Positions 53,546 through 63,300 of a DNA stretch of 64,000 nucleotides are shown here, piece by piece (the first letter of the stretch is position 1; each line of letters begins with the position of its first letter). The notes beneath the pieces were generated by a model that was given only the letters and a program-made list of their open reading frames with translations, was not told the DNA's origin and searched no databases. The translations under genes were made by a program, and so were the position numbers. The DNA comes from Alentia gelatinosa (taxonomy: Eukaryota; Annelida; Polychaeta; Phyllodocida; Polynoidae). The stretch spans positions 94,010,797-94,074,796 of the forward strand of contig OX465580.1 of NCBI GenBank assembly GCA_950022655.1. Direction: 5' to 3'.

Positions 53546-56500
53546 GTAAGTATGATATGCAAAAAGTTATTTAAAAGGAATTACTAGGCCTATATCAGAT
53601 GAAATAAAAGAAGGAAGGGATATCTATCATTATCAGATAAATCGTGTAGTTATCTAATGAGTAAACTACATCAGGTTGTAGAATATGACGTTCATAAGCC
53701 AAGAATATTGGTAATTTTGAATAATAAATGTGTCATAATATAATACAAATGGTAGTAAAGTAAAGAGCACCATGTAGAGTAAATATTTCAAATTGACTAG
53801 GTTAATTTCTTGCCATAATAATAGTTCAATATATCTCATATGTTAAAAAAAAAAAAAAAAATGACCATAATTATCTTTCCAAAAAGTCTATCAGTTGAAA
53901 AACAATTAGAAATTAATTTTTGAGAACCGTGTATGATATGATTGAATTATGGCATTATTCTACTATACTGGTGAACGGACACTGTGTATCTCCTCTTTGA
54001 ATGTTCAGTGGAAGAATAACATTTTTCAGAAGTGAATAGAAGTGCTTAAAAATCAAATTCGGTCATGTAATCTCAATGCATGTCATTTACCGTCATCATA
54101 ATTTCCTTCTTTTTTTTCACTATTACAGTACACAAGAGCAGCAACCGTTCTCTCTGTGGGTGGAATCCGGCAACAGTTTTCTCTGCCAGAAAATATAAAA
54201 ATGTCCTTATTTGGATCCGACTTCATCCGGAATATCAAAGAACACCTTAGTATTTATGGTAATACTTTAATAAAACAAATAATTACTTATTTGTTTTTCC
54301 TGCATGAAGAGCATATAATTTTGAGACATTTTTATGCTAGGGGAATTTTCACCTTAATAGATACTGTCACATATTTGTTGCAAAAGTTTCTGATAAATCA
54401 GTTAGGGTTATAATAAGAATAGACATCAATTCTGGGTGAGATAATATGTCATGAAATGAGGAAATGTAATAGGCGGATATCATCGAATCCCCACCTGGTA
54501 CACAATTCTTAAGTTGGCATCATTCACAATACGGTCGTACTGCTCTGAGAATAGGTCTAATCCTGTGTTTACTGCAGAGTATTTGTGAAAGGTTCGACAA
54601 GCAATTATAACTTGCACGTTATTATACCGTTTAATTATTTGGTTTAGTACAAACAACATATCGATGGTGATTTGATCTGACTTAAATGTGCTGTTATAGA
54701 ATCAAGTGGAAAACTTGCAAACGTATGACTACTTTATTACTGTATTTTTAGGAATCGATCCACCAGACGTCCAGTTTAACCCACAAGGCTACCTCTTCCT
54801 TGCCTCGGAGAATGGCGCTGAGACTCTTCATGCTAATCACAAAATACAGACGTAATCATCATTTCTATTATCATTCACCTTTTTTTTTTTCTTTTTTTTT
54901 TTAGAAAATTGTTACCTTTGTTTTCTTATTGTTATTATTAAAAACCAGGTCTCTGGCCATGATTTCGTTTACTCTGTGGTGACGCAATTGTATTAATCTT
55001 TGATTTTGTTACCCGCTTAAATTTGAATAACACCATCACTATCTTCTTGACTATATACTATTTTTTGTTGTAAAGACACAAATTCTAAATTTTTGTTTAG
55101 CTTTTCTTATGTGATTTATACCAATGAAGTGTCATTACCATTTCCTTTTATCAGGGAGCTTGGTGCTAAAGTTCAATTGATGTCAGTAGCGGACCTGCAA
55201 CATAAATTTCCCTGGTTGAACACTGAGGGTATCGTCTGCGGCTGCTATGGTAATTAATCCTTGTTTTAGTCTAACCGCCAATATATCATTAAAGTGGCTC
55301 AATAATTCACTCCCTGTTCTAAAGAATAACTCGTAAGAATGACGTTTCTAAGGTGTCACTATCCATTCCAGGAAGAGCCATACACCTTTTCCTATTGAGT
55401 TTTATCAGCAGTCAGCCAGACAACCCAATTTAAGATAACCTTTAGTTGTGAACGGGAGTGTTGTGTTAATGAAGGGGTACATACTGATCCACTAAAACAT
55501 TGTCGGTGCTTTAGCGCTGACTGGCGGCGAGTCAGAGCAAATTACATTATATGATGAGAGTAAATTTTATATCAATTATGTTTAACCATCCCCAAGTGAA
55601 GGCGTCAATGATGATTATTCACACACACAAAAGAGACAACCTACGTGGAGAGCAGTTCGTAAGTCTAACTGCCTTAGCGACTCTGATATATTCATACTTG
55701 ACAGAGGTTTCAATGTACCTTCATAGTACTAATCTACTCTTCCTGGTGTCACTGACTGTGCAGGTCTGGAAAACGAAGGCTGGTTTGACCCTTGGTCACT
55801 ACTCTGCGCTCTGCGGGGAAAGGCAACGTCTCTGGGTGCAGAGTACGTCAAGGGGGAGGTGGTCGGCTTCCTCACCTCCGACGAGAGGATGATGGGTCCA
55901 AACGGCACTGTCATCCGTAAAAAACTCTCCAACGCCATGGTAAGACCTGCATCTTTCAGTCTGCACGAATTCTGTTGATTGTGAATAACTAAGATTGTTT
56001 GTGAGTACGATATTGAAATACTATACACCAGAACCAATATGAAGGCAGTTGCCATATGAACTGTGATATAATCTGACTAAGAGTTCAGGGTTGTTCTCAA
56101 TCCTCATACTAGGGGTGCGAGGCTACAGTAGTCAGTAGATCAACCCATAATTACCATCTCCATAGTTAGTTAATTAGCCATACCGCCTGCATGCGGGGCA
56201 CGGTTCAAGGCACACAGGTCAGTTCCCCATCAAATTTTTTACCGGACAGACGTGTATGGTATCGCTCTGCCAGAGTTTCAAAATGGTGACCTGTGAAGGT
56301 TGCAGGAAAACGTACGACGGGAGAAAAAGGCCAAAAGGCTGTCCTTTTTGGTCAAACGGCTCTTTTTCTCCGGAATTTGACAGTTTGAGCAAAAGTTTAA
56401 ACAAAGCCAGGATAACGCCCTTGGAACAGCGACATGTTTTGTTAATATAAAAAAAGCCTTCGATTCGGTTCCCCATAGTCTGCTGATCGTCAAATTAGAA

Positions 56501-58236
56501 CACCTAGCTCATGCCCCTCCAAACTATATTAACTGAAAGTCTCGGGATGGGTGAGTTTGGACTCGGGCGTGCCTCAGGGGTCAGCGCTCAGCCCATTGCT
56601 CTTCAACGTGTTCATTAACGATATTTGTTTGTCTGTTACACATGTGAAGTACCTCCAGTATGCGGACGATTTGGTCCTTTATGTTGCTGACCTAAATCCT
56701 GATATAGCCAAACAACGATTACAAGATGCTATTAACTCTGTATGTATGTGGTGTGATAGCAAGGGCCTACACTTGAAGGCCAGTACATGCTGGTACGCAT
56801 CAAATAGTCACAATCGATACCTTCCATCCCTTGATATCAAATGTGGTAATGCTACCTTGACGATGAAAAAGTCATACAAATACCTCGGCCTATATGAAGC
56901 AAATACAGAGAACTGCTGCTTATCGTATATATCGTCTCTCAAAGATTAGGCGCTCTCTTTCTAGAGCTGTCACTCTACAAATCTACTGTGCAAGTATAAG
57001 ACCAATACTAGAATACTGTGGTTTCGCGGTTGGGTGTGGGAACGTGGGCGACCTAGCAGCCCTACAGAGAACGCAAAATCGTGCGTTACGAGTGGTGCAA
57101 GGATATTACAAGTGACACCAAAGTATATAGGACTTGCATCATGCCCTGGGGGTGGAGTATCTTGAGAGAAGAAGACATGTACAGCTGGCAAAGCTGATGT
57201 TTAAACTATCAAAAGTGCCCGCAATGAGCAAGAAACATACTCGGTCAACGCAAAGTGCACAAAAAGTAAAGTTCAAAACGCATAGACCACGGACTGCCCA
57301 ATATATGAAGTCACCAATGTATCGGGGGACCAAGATCTGGGATCAGTTGAGTCCTGATCTCCAGAACTTGGATGTAATACCTGCCTTCAAGCTAGCTGTA
57401 AAGGGGCAAGTAACCATGTTTGATCATCCAAATGAATGAAGTAGATCAGCGCATACTGTATTTTTTTTTTGGGGGGGGGGGGGGGGGCAAAGATGACTCA
57501 AACGCAGTTGCATTATTGTATAGGTTGCTACCATCTTGTCTTGATCTGATAATTAACAGTTTTAGCTCTGCGATTATGGAAGTCAAGGCAGAAACTTCGG
57601 AACAAAGGCCCAGAATGTCCGTTTTATAACGCAATTATCTTTTTGTATTTTTTGGGGGTGTCATGAATGTAGTATTAAAGTACACCAGACAATATCTCGA
57701 ATGTAATCTTTACAAATGATAAGACGTGGTGAAAACACGTCCTAATCGAAAGTAATCTTTAAGTGGGTCCTAACCATTTAAATTTGGTTGGTTTTAAATA
57801 AAATGCCAAATTACGGTATGATATTTTTATTATGGAATATACATACCTCTGCATTATTGGTGACTCAATAGAGAAAAGTCAAAGATCAGTGTACAAGCCA
57901 TAACATGATTAGAGATTTGTATCTTCAAACAGCACTCCTTATACCAATATAATCTTCTTCTTTTTTCTTTTTTTTTAGGATAGGTGGTCTTCCATTACAG
58001 CGCATAACGGTCCGGGTGACTACAGATCCAGATCTGTATCTTTATTGAAAACACATTATGGTCTATTAACATGTTTGGTTTTACGTTTAGATCAAACATG
58101 AAAACGGACAGACGTACCCGATGAAGTTTGCCTGTGCAGTCAACTGTGCCGGTCCATGGGCCGGACAGATCGCCGAAATGGCTGGTATGGGCAAGGGTGA
58201 GGGAGCCCTCAGTATACCTCTACCAGTAGAACCCAG
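53183..58236 (+). CDS. FOXRED1: FOXRED1 (partial; first six exons)
   Basis: FOXRED1 is a mitochondrial FAD-dependent oxidoreductase of the DAO family, needed to assemble respiratory complex I. Exons 53183-53545, 54129-54258, 54752-54851, 55155-55249, 55764-55939 and 58091-58236 join in phase to give 336 full codons. The first 30 residues are basic and hydroxylated without acidic residues, as in a mitochondrial targeting peptide. The FAD-binding Rossmann motif is [19 protein letters not shown] (GxGxxG at residues 91-96), with Glu117 at the usual ribose-binding place. Later pieces include [39 protein letters not shown] and [17 protein letters not shown]. The vertebrate protein is about 486 residues, so about 150 residues are coded past the window or beyond the retrotransposon. 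Exon 6 ends in phase 2. Confidence 0.93.
54129..54258 (+). CDS. FOXRED1: FOXRED1 exon 2
   Basis: The acceptor is TTTTTTCACTATTACAG and the donor is GTAATA. It codes [20 protein letters not shown] and then [20 protein letters not shown]. It ends in phase 1. Confidence 0.94.
54752..54851 (+). CDS. FOXRED1: FOXRED1 exon 3
   Basis: It lies between ACTGTATTTTTAG and GTAATC. It codes (G)[19 protein letters not shown] and [13 protein letters not shown]. It enters in phase 1 and leaves in phase 2. Confidence 0.92.
55155..55249 (+). CDS. FOXRED1: FOXRED1 exon 4
   Basis: It lies between CCTTTTATCAG and GTAATT. It codes [20 protein letters not shown] and [11 protein letters not shown]. It enters in phase 2 and leaves in phase 1. 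Confidence 0.92.
55764..55939 (+). CDS. FOXRED1: FOXRED1 exon 5
   Basis: It lies between CTGACTGTGCAG and GTAAGA. It codes (G)[19 protein letters not shown] and then [20 protein letters not shown]. It enters in phase 1 and leaves in phase 0. Confidence 0.94.
56430..57439 (+). pseudogene. Decayed LINE reverse-transcriptase fragment
   Basis: The fragment lies in FOXRED1 intron 5. Recognisable reverse-transcriptase motifs are [19 protein letters not shown] near 56446, [20 protein letters not shown] near 56563 and the catalytic YADD at 56659-56670. The thumb and C-terminal pieces follow in other frames: [13 protein letters not shown] and [18 protein letters not shown], then [19 protein letters not shown]. 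Frame changes near 56900 and 57115 and a stop before 56551 show it is dead. There is no endonuclease domain, so it is 5'-truncated. The motif style fits a CR1/Jockey-like clade; the exact clade is not determined. Confidence 0.85.
57461..57487 (+). repeat. T10-G17 homopolymer junction
   Basis: Ten T followed by seventeen G, just after the end of the LINE fragment. It matches the arrangement at 30107-30133. Confidence 0.9.
58091..58236 (+). CDS. FOXRED1: FOXRED1 exon 6
   Basis: It lies between TTTTACGTTTAG and GTAACT. It codes [20 protein letters not shown] and then [19 protein letters not shown], ending LPVEPR split in phase 2. The AGPWA stretch is the conserved second FAD-contact region of DAO-type enzymes. 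Confidence 0.94.
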
Positions 58237-59347
58237 GTAACTCTTTTAGTGTTCAACATATATTTAACTATAAAACACACATTATCTTATCCTCTTTAGT
58301 ATATATCTACTTGTGGAAAAACAGGCATATCTTCATTAGCATACCTCGAGTTTGAAACCCTTATCATCACTTGCAGAGATAAGGAAATTAGATATTTTAC
58401 GATTTGCTCAAAGGAAATATTATGTTAAATGAATTGTGCATGTACCAAATAACATTTTCAGTTTTATAAAGCATGTTGGATGTTTTTTAGTGTGCTTACC
58501 TGTATCAAAGAACTCTAACCCAAGAAGCACGACTCCCATGTTATGACGTGACACTGCGTGGACGGTGGCGCCGCACGGTGGTTGACCTGTACCAACTAAC
58601 GTCAAGACAATGATTAACTACGTGAGAATTAATGAAAGTGCATGATATGAAAAGTATATTTCATGTTTTGATACTTGAAGACCACATAATACATGGTTTA
58701 TTGGTTTGCCTTTACTTCTGAAAGCCTCAGATTTTCAAATTATTATACTTTACTCACAAAACATGGGTACAAGCGTTTGCTCTGGTGGCCAGTGTACTCA
58801 CAGCAGTGAATTAATCTCGTAGACGTTCCTATAATATTCACTTAATTTAGAAGGCCTACTTCCTACACAATCATCAATGGACATATATACATGCTAGGTT
58901 GTGTTTCATTTGGGCTATTTTGTCTATGAGTCAAACTATTGAAATTCTAAATCAGGTCAGAGGTTAGATGTAACTTGGCCTATAGTTCTTTGCCTGTATT
59001 CCTTATTTTTCTGCATTTATCATTAACATGATATATACTTAAAGTATAGTGTGTTTTTGTTTTGTTTTTCAAAAATCAGTTTATTCAATTACTGCATATA
59101 ACGAGACATTTTCGTTGGTTTTAGTGTAGTTCCATCTAGATCTGTTACCAGTCTCTATTTACTCCTACCAGGTTCCTTTAGAAAATAATGCTTCTGTTTC
59201 CTCTTTTCCCCTACTACACAACAGTTCAAAATTTAGGATAAAACAGGATAGGACTCTATGCAATACAGTCAAGCATTAGCTATTAAGTATTTAGTACGAG
59301 AATTCTCGTCAGTCAATACAAGACAGGACAGGACTCAGTTAAAGTAT
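58237..59347. other. FOXRED1 intron 6 before the LTR
   Basis: No further FOXRED1 exon is seen. AGGATAGGACTC and AGGACAGGACTC, near 59250 and 59326, are a short imperfect repeat close to the LTR edge. Confidence 0.55.
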
Positions 59348-59391
59348 TGTAGTACAGAACGACTAGGACACGCACAGGTACAGTTCAATAG

Positions 59392-59397
59392 TTTATT
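59392..59397 (-). terminator. LTR poly(A) signal
   Basis: AATAAA on the minus strand, about 45 bases before the proposed LTR end and about 230 bases after the TATA box, as expected for an LTR. Confidence 0.6.
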
Positions 59398-59626
59398 CAC
59401 AGGCACTCTCAACGGAGGCTGGTAGACAAGCTTGACAGGTACGTACCTCCGGCACGTTAAGCGTAATATGTAACCAACGTAATCACCCACTTAGGGGGGA
59501 ACTCTCAGGTACTCCGACCAGGTAAGTAACCGTGGAGGGTGCCAGACAGGAGGTTCGCAGGGAGCCTTCCGGAGGTGGTTCGGGCCCAGTCTCACGACGG
59601 ACTGCCGTCCGGAGGGCATCCGGAGA

Positions 59627-59635
59627 CTTATATAA
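59627..59635 (-). promoter_or_regulatory. LTR TATA box
   Basis: TTATATAAG on the minus strand, the only AT-rich island in an otherwise GC-rich LTR. It probably sets the transcript start about 25-30 bases downstream, near 59600. Confidence 0.6.
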
Positions 59636-59795
59636 TAAGTCGGCCGGATGTCCCCCGACGTCACTTCCGGGACCAGGGCGACCCCTGGTGGGCCCGCGGG
59701 GTGTCACCGAGGCAACACTCCGGAACCCCTCCGAACCCTCCGGAACTCCGGAGGCGCCTCCGGACCGGAGGCGCCCCTCCGGAAGGCTCACCACA

Positions 59796-59807
59796 CTCTC
59801 CCCCCCC
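59796..59807 (-). other. Polypurine tract
   Basis: GGGGGGGGAGAG on the minus strand, immediately before the TG that opens the LTR. This is the standard primer site for second-strand synthesis in LTR elements. Confidence 0.8.
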
Positions 59808-60363
59808 GACTGACACCCATCCGCTCTGAAACCAGAAAAATTGACTCGAAAAAGTTGACTCGAAACCTACCCCTTTGGTAAACAACCCCCCCCCAAACAT
59901 CAACGTCCACGTGATTAACCTGTATACTAACAACAACACTCGCTGGCCTCAGGCCCAAAAGTTCAACGTAACACAACGGTGTCCCAGCGGTCCCTGGGTC
60001 CGGAGAGACCCTATCCTCCGCTCGTCGCGCTGGGTCGGCTATTCTCTCGCTGTTAGGGGGGTTCCCTGGCGACGTCGTCCTCCCCGCGCCGTCACGAGCT
60101 TGACTCTCCCGGTCCTCTGGTACCGCCTGGTACTGCAACGGCAGCTCCTGACTCCGGTCCCCGTCTGTCCACCGGCCTCTGCGACTAACCCGGCGGCCTG
60201 GCCCACCGCCCTCCGGGAGTTCCGCCTCTGGTCCGGCCCAGTCCCCCGTCACTGCCCTCCCGTCGCCTAGGAGAAACCAACACCCTCCGATTACTCGAGT
60301 GACACAACAGATCAACCAACACATAATTGCGAGAGGCAAATCGACTGCGTTCATGGCTAACTG
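59808..60363 (-). other. Region between pol stop and polypurine tract
   Basis: About 555 bases follow the stop of the long frame. An ATG at 60354, seven bases after that stop, opens a 188-codon frame that begins with a hydrophobic stretch (about residues 5-30) but then turns into Gly/Arg/Pro-rich sequence. It runs into the polypurine tract and stops a few bases inside the LTR. It may be a leftover membrane-protein start or chance in GC-rich DNA. Confidence 0.4.
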
Positions 60364-63300
60364 TCAACTATCAGGGAAAATGTGTGTACTCACCGGAGGA
60401 GGCATCTTCCGGTAGATCGTCGCCGTCGTAGTGACCATCCTGTAGAGGCCGTCGCCCACGATTTCTACTCTGGAATCGCGGTGGCCTCCGACTGCGGTGT
60501 AGCCCGCGCCCAACTCGGGGGCCTGGAGGTACGTGGACCAGCGGCCCAGGCGGTCAGGATTGGGGCCCGGGGCCCACGGCACCCACACCGGTCCTTCCGG
60601 GTACCCATCACAGCGGTGGGTGGCTGGCTGGGTTGGCCCCCTCGCGGCCTCCGGGCCAGGCGGGGGGGGCGGCTGTGTCGGCTCCGGACCAGGCGGGGGT
60701 GGCGGCTGCGTCGGCCCCCTCGCGGCCTCCGGGCCAGGCGGCGGCGGTGGTGGCGGCGGCGTTGAAGGGGGAGTGGCGGCTGACTTCTTCCCCTTGCTCT
60801 TGCCCTTACCCTTCCGTAGGGGAGCTGTCTCCGCAGGCGGCTCCGGTCGGCTGCCCGGCTGGGTCGCCTGACCCGTGCGGCTGGCTGCCGGCGGCGAGCT
60901 GGCCCGACTCGGGGGCCGGTCCACGTTGGCTTGTCGGAGGCCCGCCCGCTGGAAGGCCTGGGGGCCCTCCGGGGACGCCTGGAGGAACAGCTCCCCATCC
61001 TCCCGGAGTGTGCCCAACAGGGGCACCGGGGTTCCTGGCGGCATCACCACAGATTTATCAAAGTTCAAGGCCGTAACAACAGCAAGCTCGGGGAGGAGGG
61101 GGCCCACTTCCTCCGGCCCGTCACCTCCTGCCCAGGAGGGGCCCTGGAGGGGGTCCTCCTCCGTCCCCGGTAGGTCTTTGGCCTGGACGATCCGGGTGGG
61201 GCTGGCCGGGTGGCGCTCAGTCCTGGCTTTCTTCATCTTGGGTCGGGGGAGGTCTGACCTGGCGCGGCTGGACTCTCCGGAGCGTGCGGCGACCCGGGGG
61301 GAACGCCGGACACTCGTCCCTGCCTGGGGCTCCTCGGTGCACAGCGCCTCTAGGTTCCTCGCGGCTTCCACCAGTTCCTCGTCCTCACCCAGCACCACTC
61401 CGGGGGTCCCTAGAGATGACTCCACCGATGAAGGGGGGTCCTTGCTCCTCGCCGGGGGGTCCTTGCTCTTCACCCTACCACCGGCCTCCAGGGTAACCAT
61501 CCGTGGCGAGGGGATGTCCGCCGGGTGGGTATGCCACCGGTGCTCTGGGTGCTTCCCCCTCAGATGGATCTGCAGGTCGTGCTTTCTATCTTTCGCATAC
61601 ACTTGGCGACATCCCTCCGCAGGACACGACCACCCTGGAGTAGTGCGGGCGGAGTGGCAACGCTGGTGCCTCCGCATGTTATCGCGTCGCGAAAATGTCA
61701 TCTCACATTGAGCACAGGTGTAACTTTTACTATCCTTCCCCATCTCGCAGTCGGAGGGTGACGATGGCGTACCAAAGAGCTGCCTGGATAGCTCGTCTCT
61801 GTTACGCGTGCCTGGAGAGACTGGCTTCCTCCGGGGTGACGTGCGCAATGCAGCGCGATGACGAGGGTAACCTCGCTCTCGCTCAGTGGCTTCCCTACGG
61901 GCTGCCCCGAAGCGAGGGCGAGAGCCCCCCCACCGGTCCCCCCCTCTCCAGCGCCTCTCGTTACGCCTCCGATTGCGAATCTTTTTAGCGGCATCCGACC
62001 GCCCACTTACCCTGGTGGTCTCCAGCATCTCCCTCCTGGCTGACTTGGCCCTTTCGAGGGCGTGGCCCTCATCCCCTCCACTCTCTCGTATCACCCTAGC
62101 TATCTCACTCCGCATCGTGGATGGACTGCCAGCAGAATGTAAACATTCGCTGGTGCCCACCCCTCTCCGGTCCGTGACGCGCCCAATCGTCGGGAACCAG
62201 CTGCAGCGCTGCTGTTCCCGCCTCCTCCCTCCTCGAACATGACCACCCTTCCCTGAGTGCCTACGGCCGAACCTCTCCGTGTGACGGTGGTTAACCTCTC
62301 CGATAGGCCTCCGCACTTCGTCTCGTTGATCCCCAGGGGGTAACACCGTGGTTCGCAAGCCACAAGGCTCTCCCTGGTGCAGACGACCACCTTGATTCGA
62401 ACGAAAGTGGCGGCTGTTCTGCTCTACGGAGGCCCCCCCGCCTGACCAAATCAGCGCGCGTCGTGCCGGGAACAGGCTCCGGACCGGCTGTTCCCCCTTA
62501 CTCCCCCTGGCCTGTGACGGATGCGTCGCGTGGAGAGCAGAAGCTCTGTTAAGTCGCTTGTGCCCTCTCCAGCCTCCGATACGCGTTAATGGCACCCCCC
62601 TCAGCCCTCCGCCGGTCTTCAGTAATGGCCGCCGGCAAGTAGCGGCCCCCCTACGACCAATAACGGCTGCCTGGGCCCCAGAGCCGAGCAGAGCACGGCT
62701 GTTCCCGCCACCGGAGGCCCCCCCCAGTAGCATCGCACGGCACCGTGTTGTCCGCCTCCGCAGGCCTTGCTCTCCCGTTAAGGGGCGCGGACAGTCCTGG
62801 GGGCCGACCGAGCGGCGCCCCCTCCCCAGATCGACCCCGGGAGGGGGCCGGCAGTCACTTCCCCCCTCCGTGGCCGGTGGAACACCGGCCTCCCCGACGG
62901 CCGGCCCCACGTAAGGGCGGGGGGGAAGCCCCCCTGGCCCCCCTCCCAGGGCCAGCCGTCGTACGCGATCCCCTACGGGGGGAGCAGATTCAGGGGCGAC
63001 GGTGTCCGGAGGCCGACGTGGGCCAGGCTTCAGCAGATCCCCATGCACAATCCTCGTTTTTCGCCCCTGTCGAATCTGATATACTACCCCTCCGATGCGC
63101 GTGATCACTGTCCAGGGGCCCGTCCAGAACTGCTGAATCTTCGGGCACCGCCCTGGTTTACGGAGGGGGTGAAAGAAATATACTTCACTCCCCTCGGCAA
63201 ACTGAGAACCCGCTACCCGGGCGTCGTAGCTACGAGCCTGCCTCCGCACGCATCCGAGTGAATGGGCTCGCGCGTATTCGTGACTCCGTGCCAGCCGCCG

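Larger units (their letters stand above)
59348..59795 (-). repeat. 3' LTR of the retrotransposon
   Basis: On the minus strand the LTR starts TGTGGTGAGCC right after the polypurine tract, and it probably ends TACTACA at 59348, so the termini are near-inverted (TGTGGTG/TACTACA). It contains a TATA box and an AATAAA in the expected order. The upstream edge (59795) is firm. The 59348 edge is tentative because the second LTR is outside the window for comparison. Confidence 0.65.

Noticed and set aside
59788..60354. 188-codon frame after the pol stop as an envelope gene
   Set aside because: Only the first 30 residues look hydrophobic. It is too short, has no cysteine pattern or second membrane segment, and runs through the polypurine tract into the LTR.
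62640..62710. Possible protease motif (ALLGSGAQAAVIG) in the retroelement frame after the integrase
   Set aside because: It resembles a retropepsin active site, but the catalytic Asp is a Gly, the position after integrase is wrong for Ty3 elements, and no flap region follows. Probably chance in GC-rich sequence.
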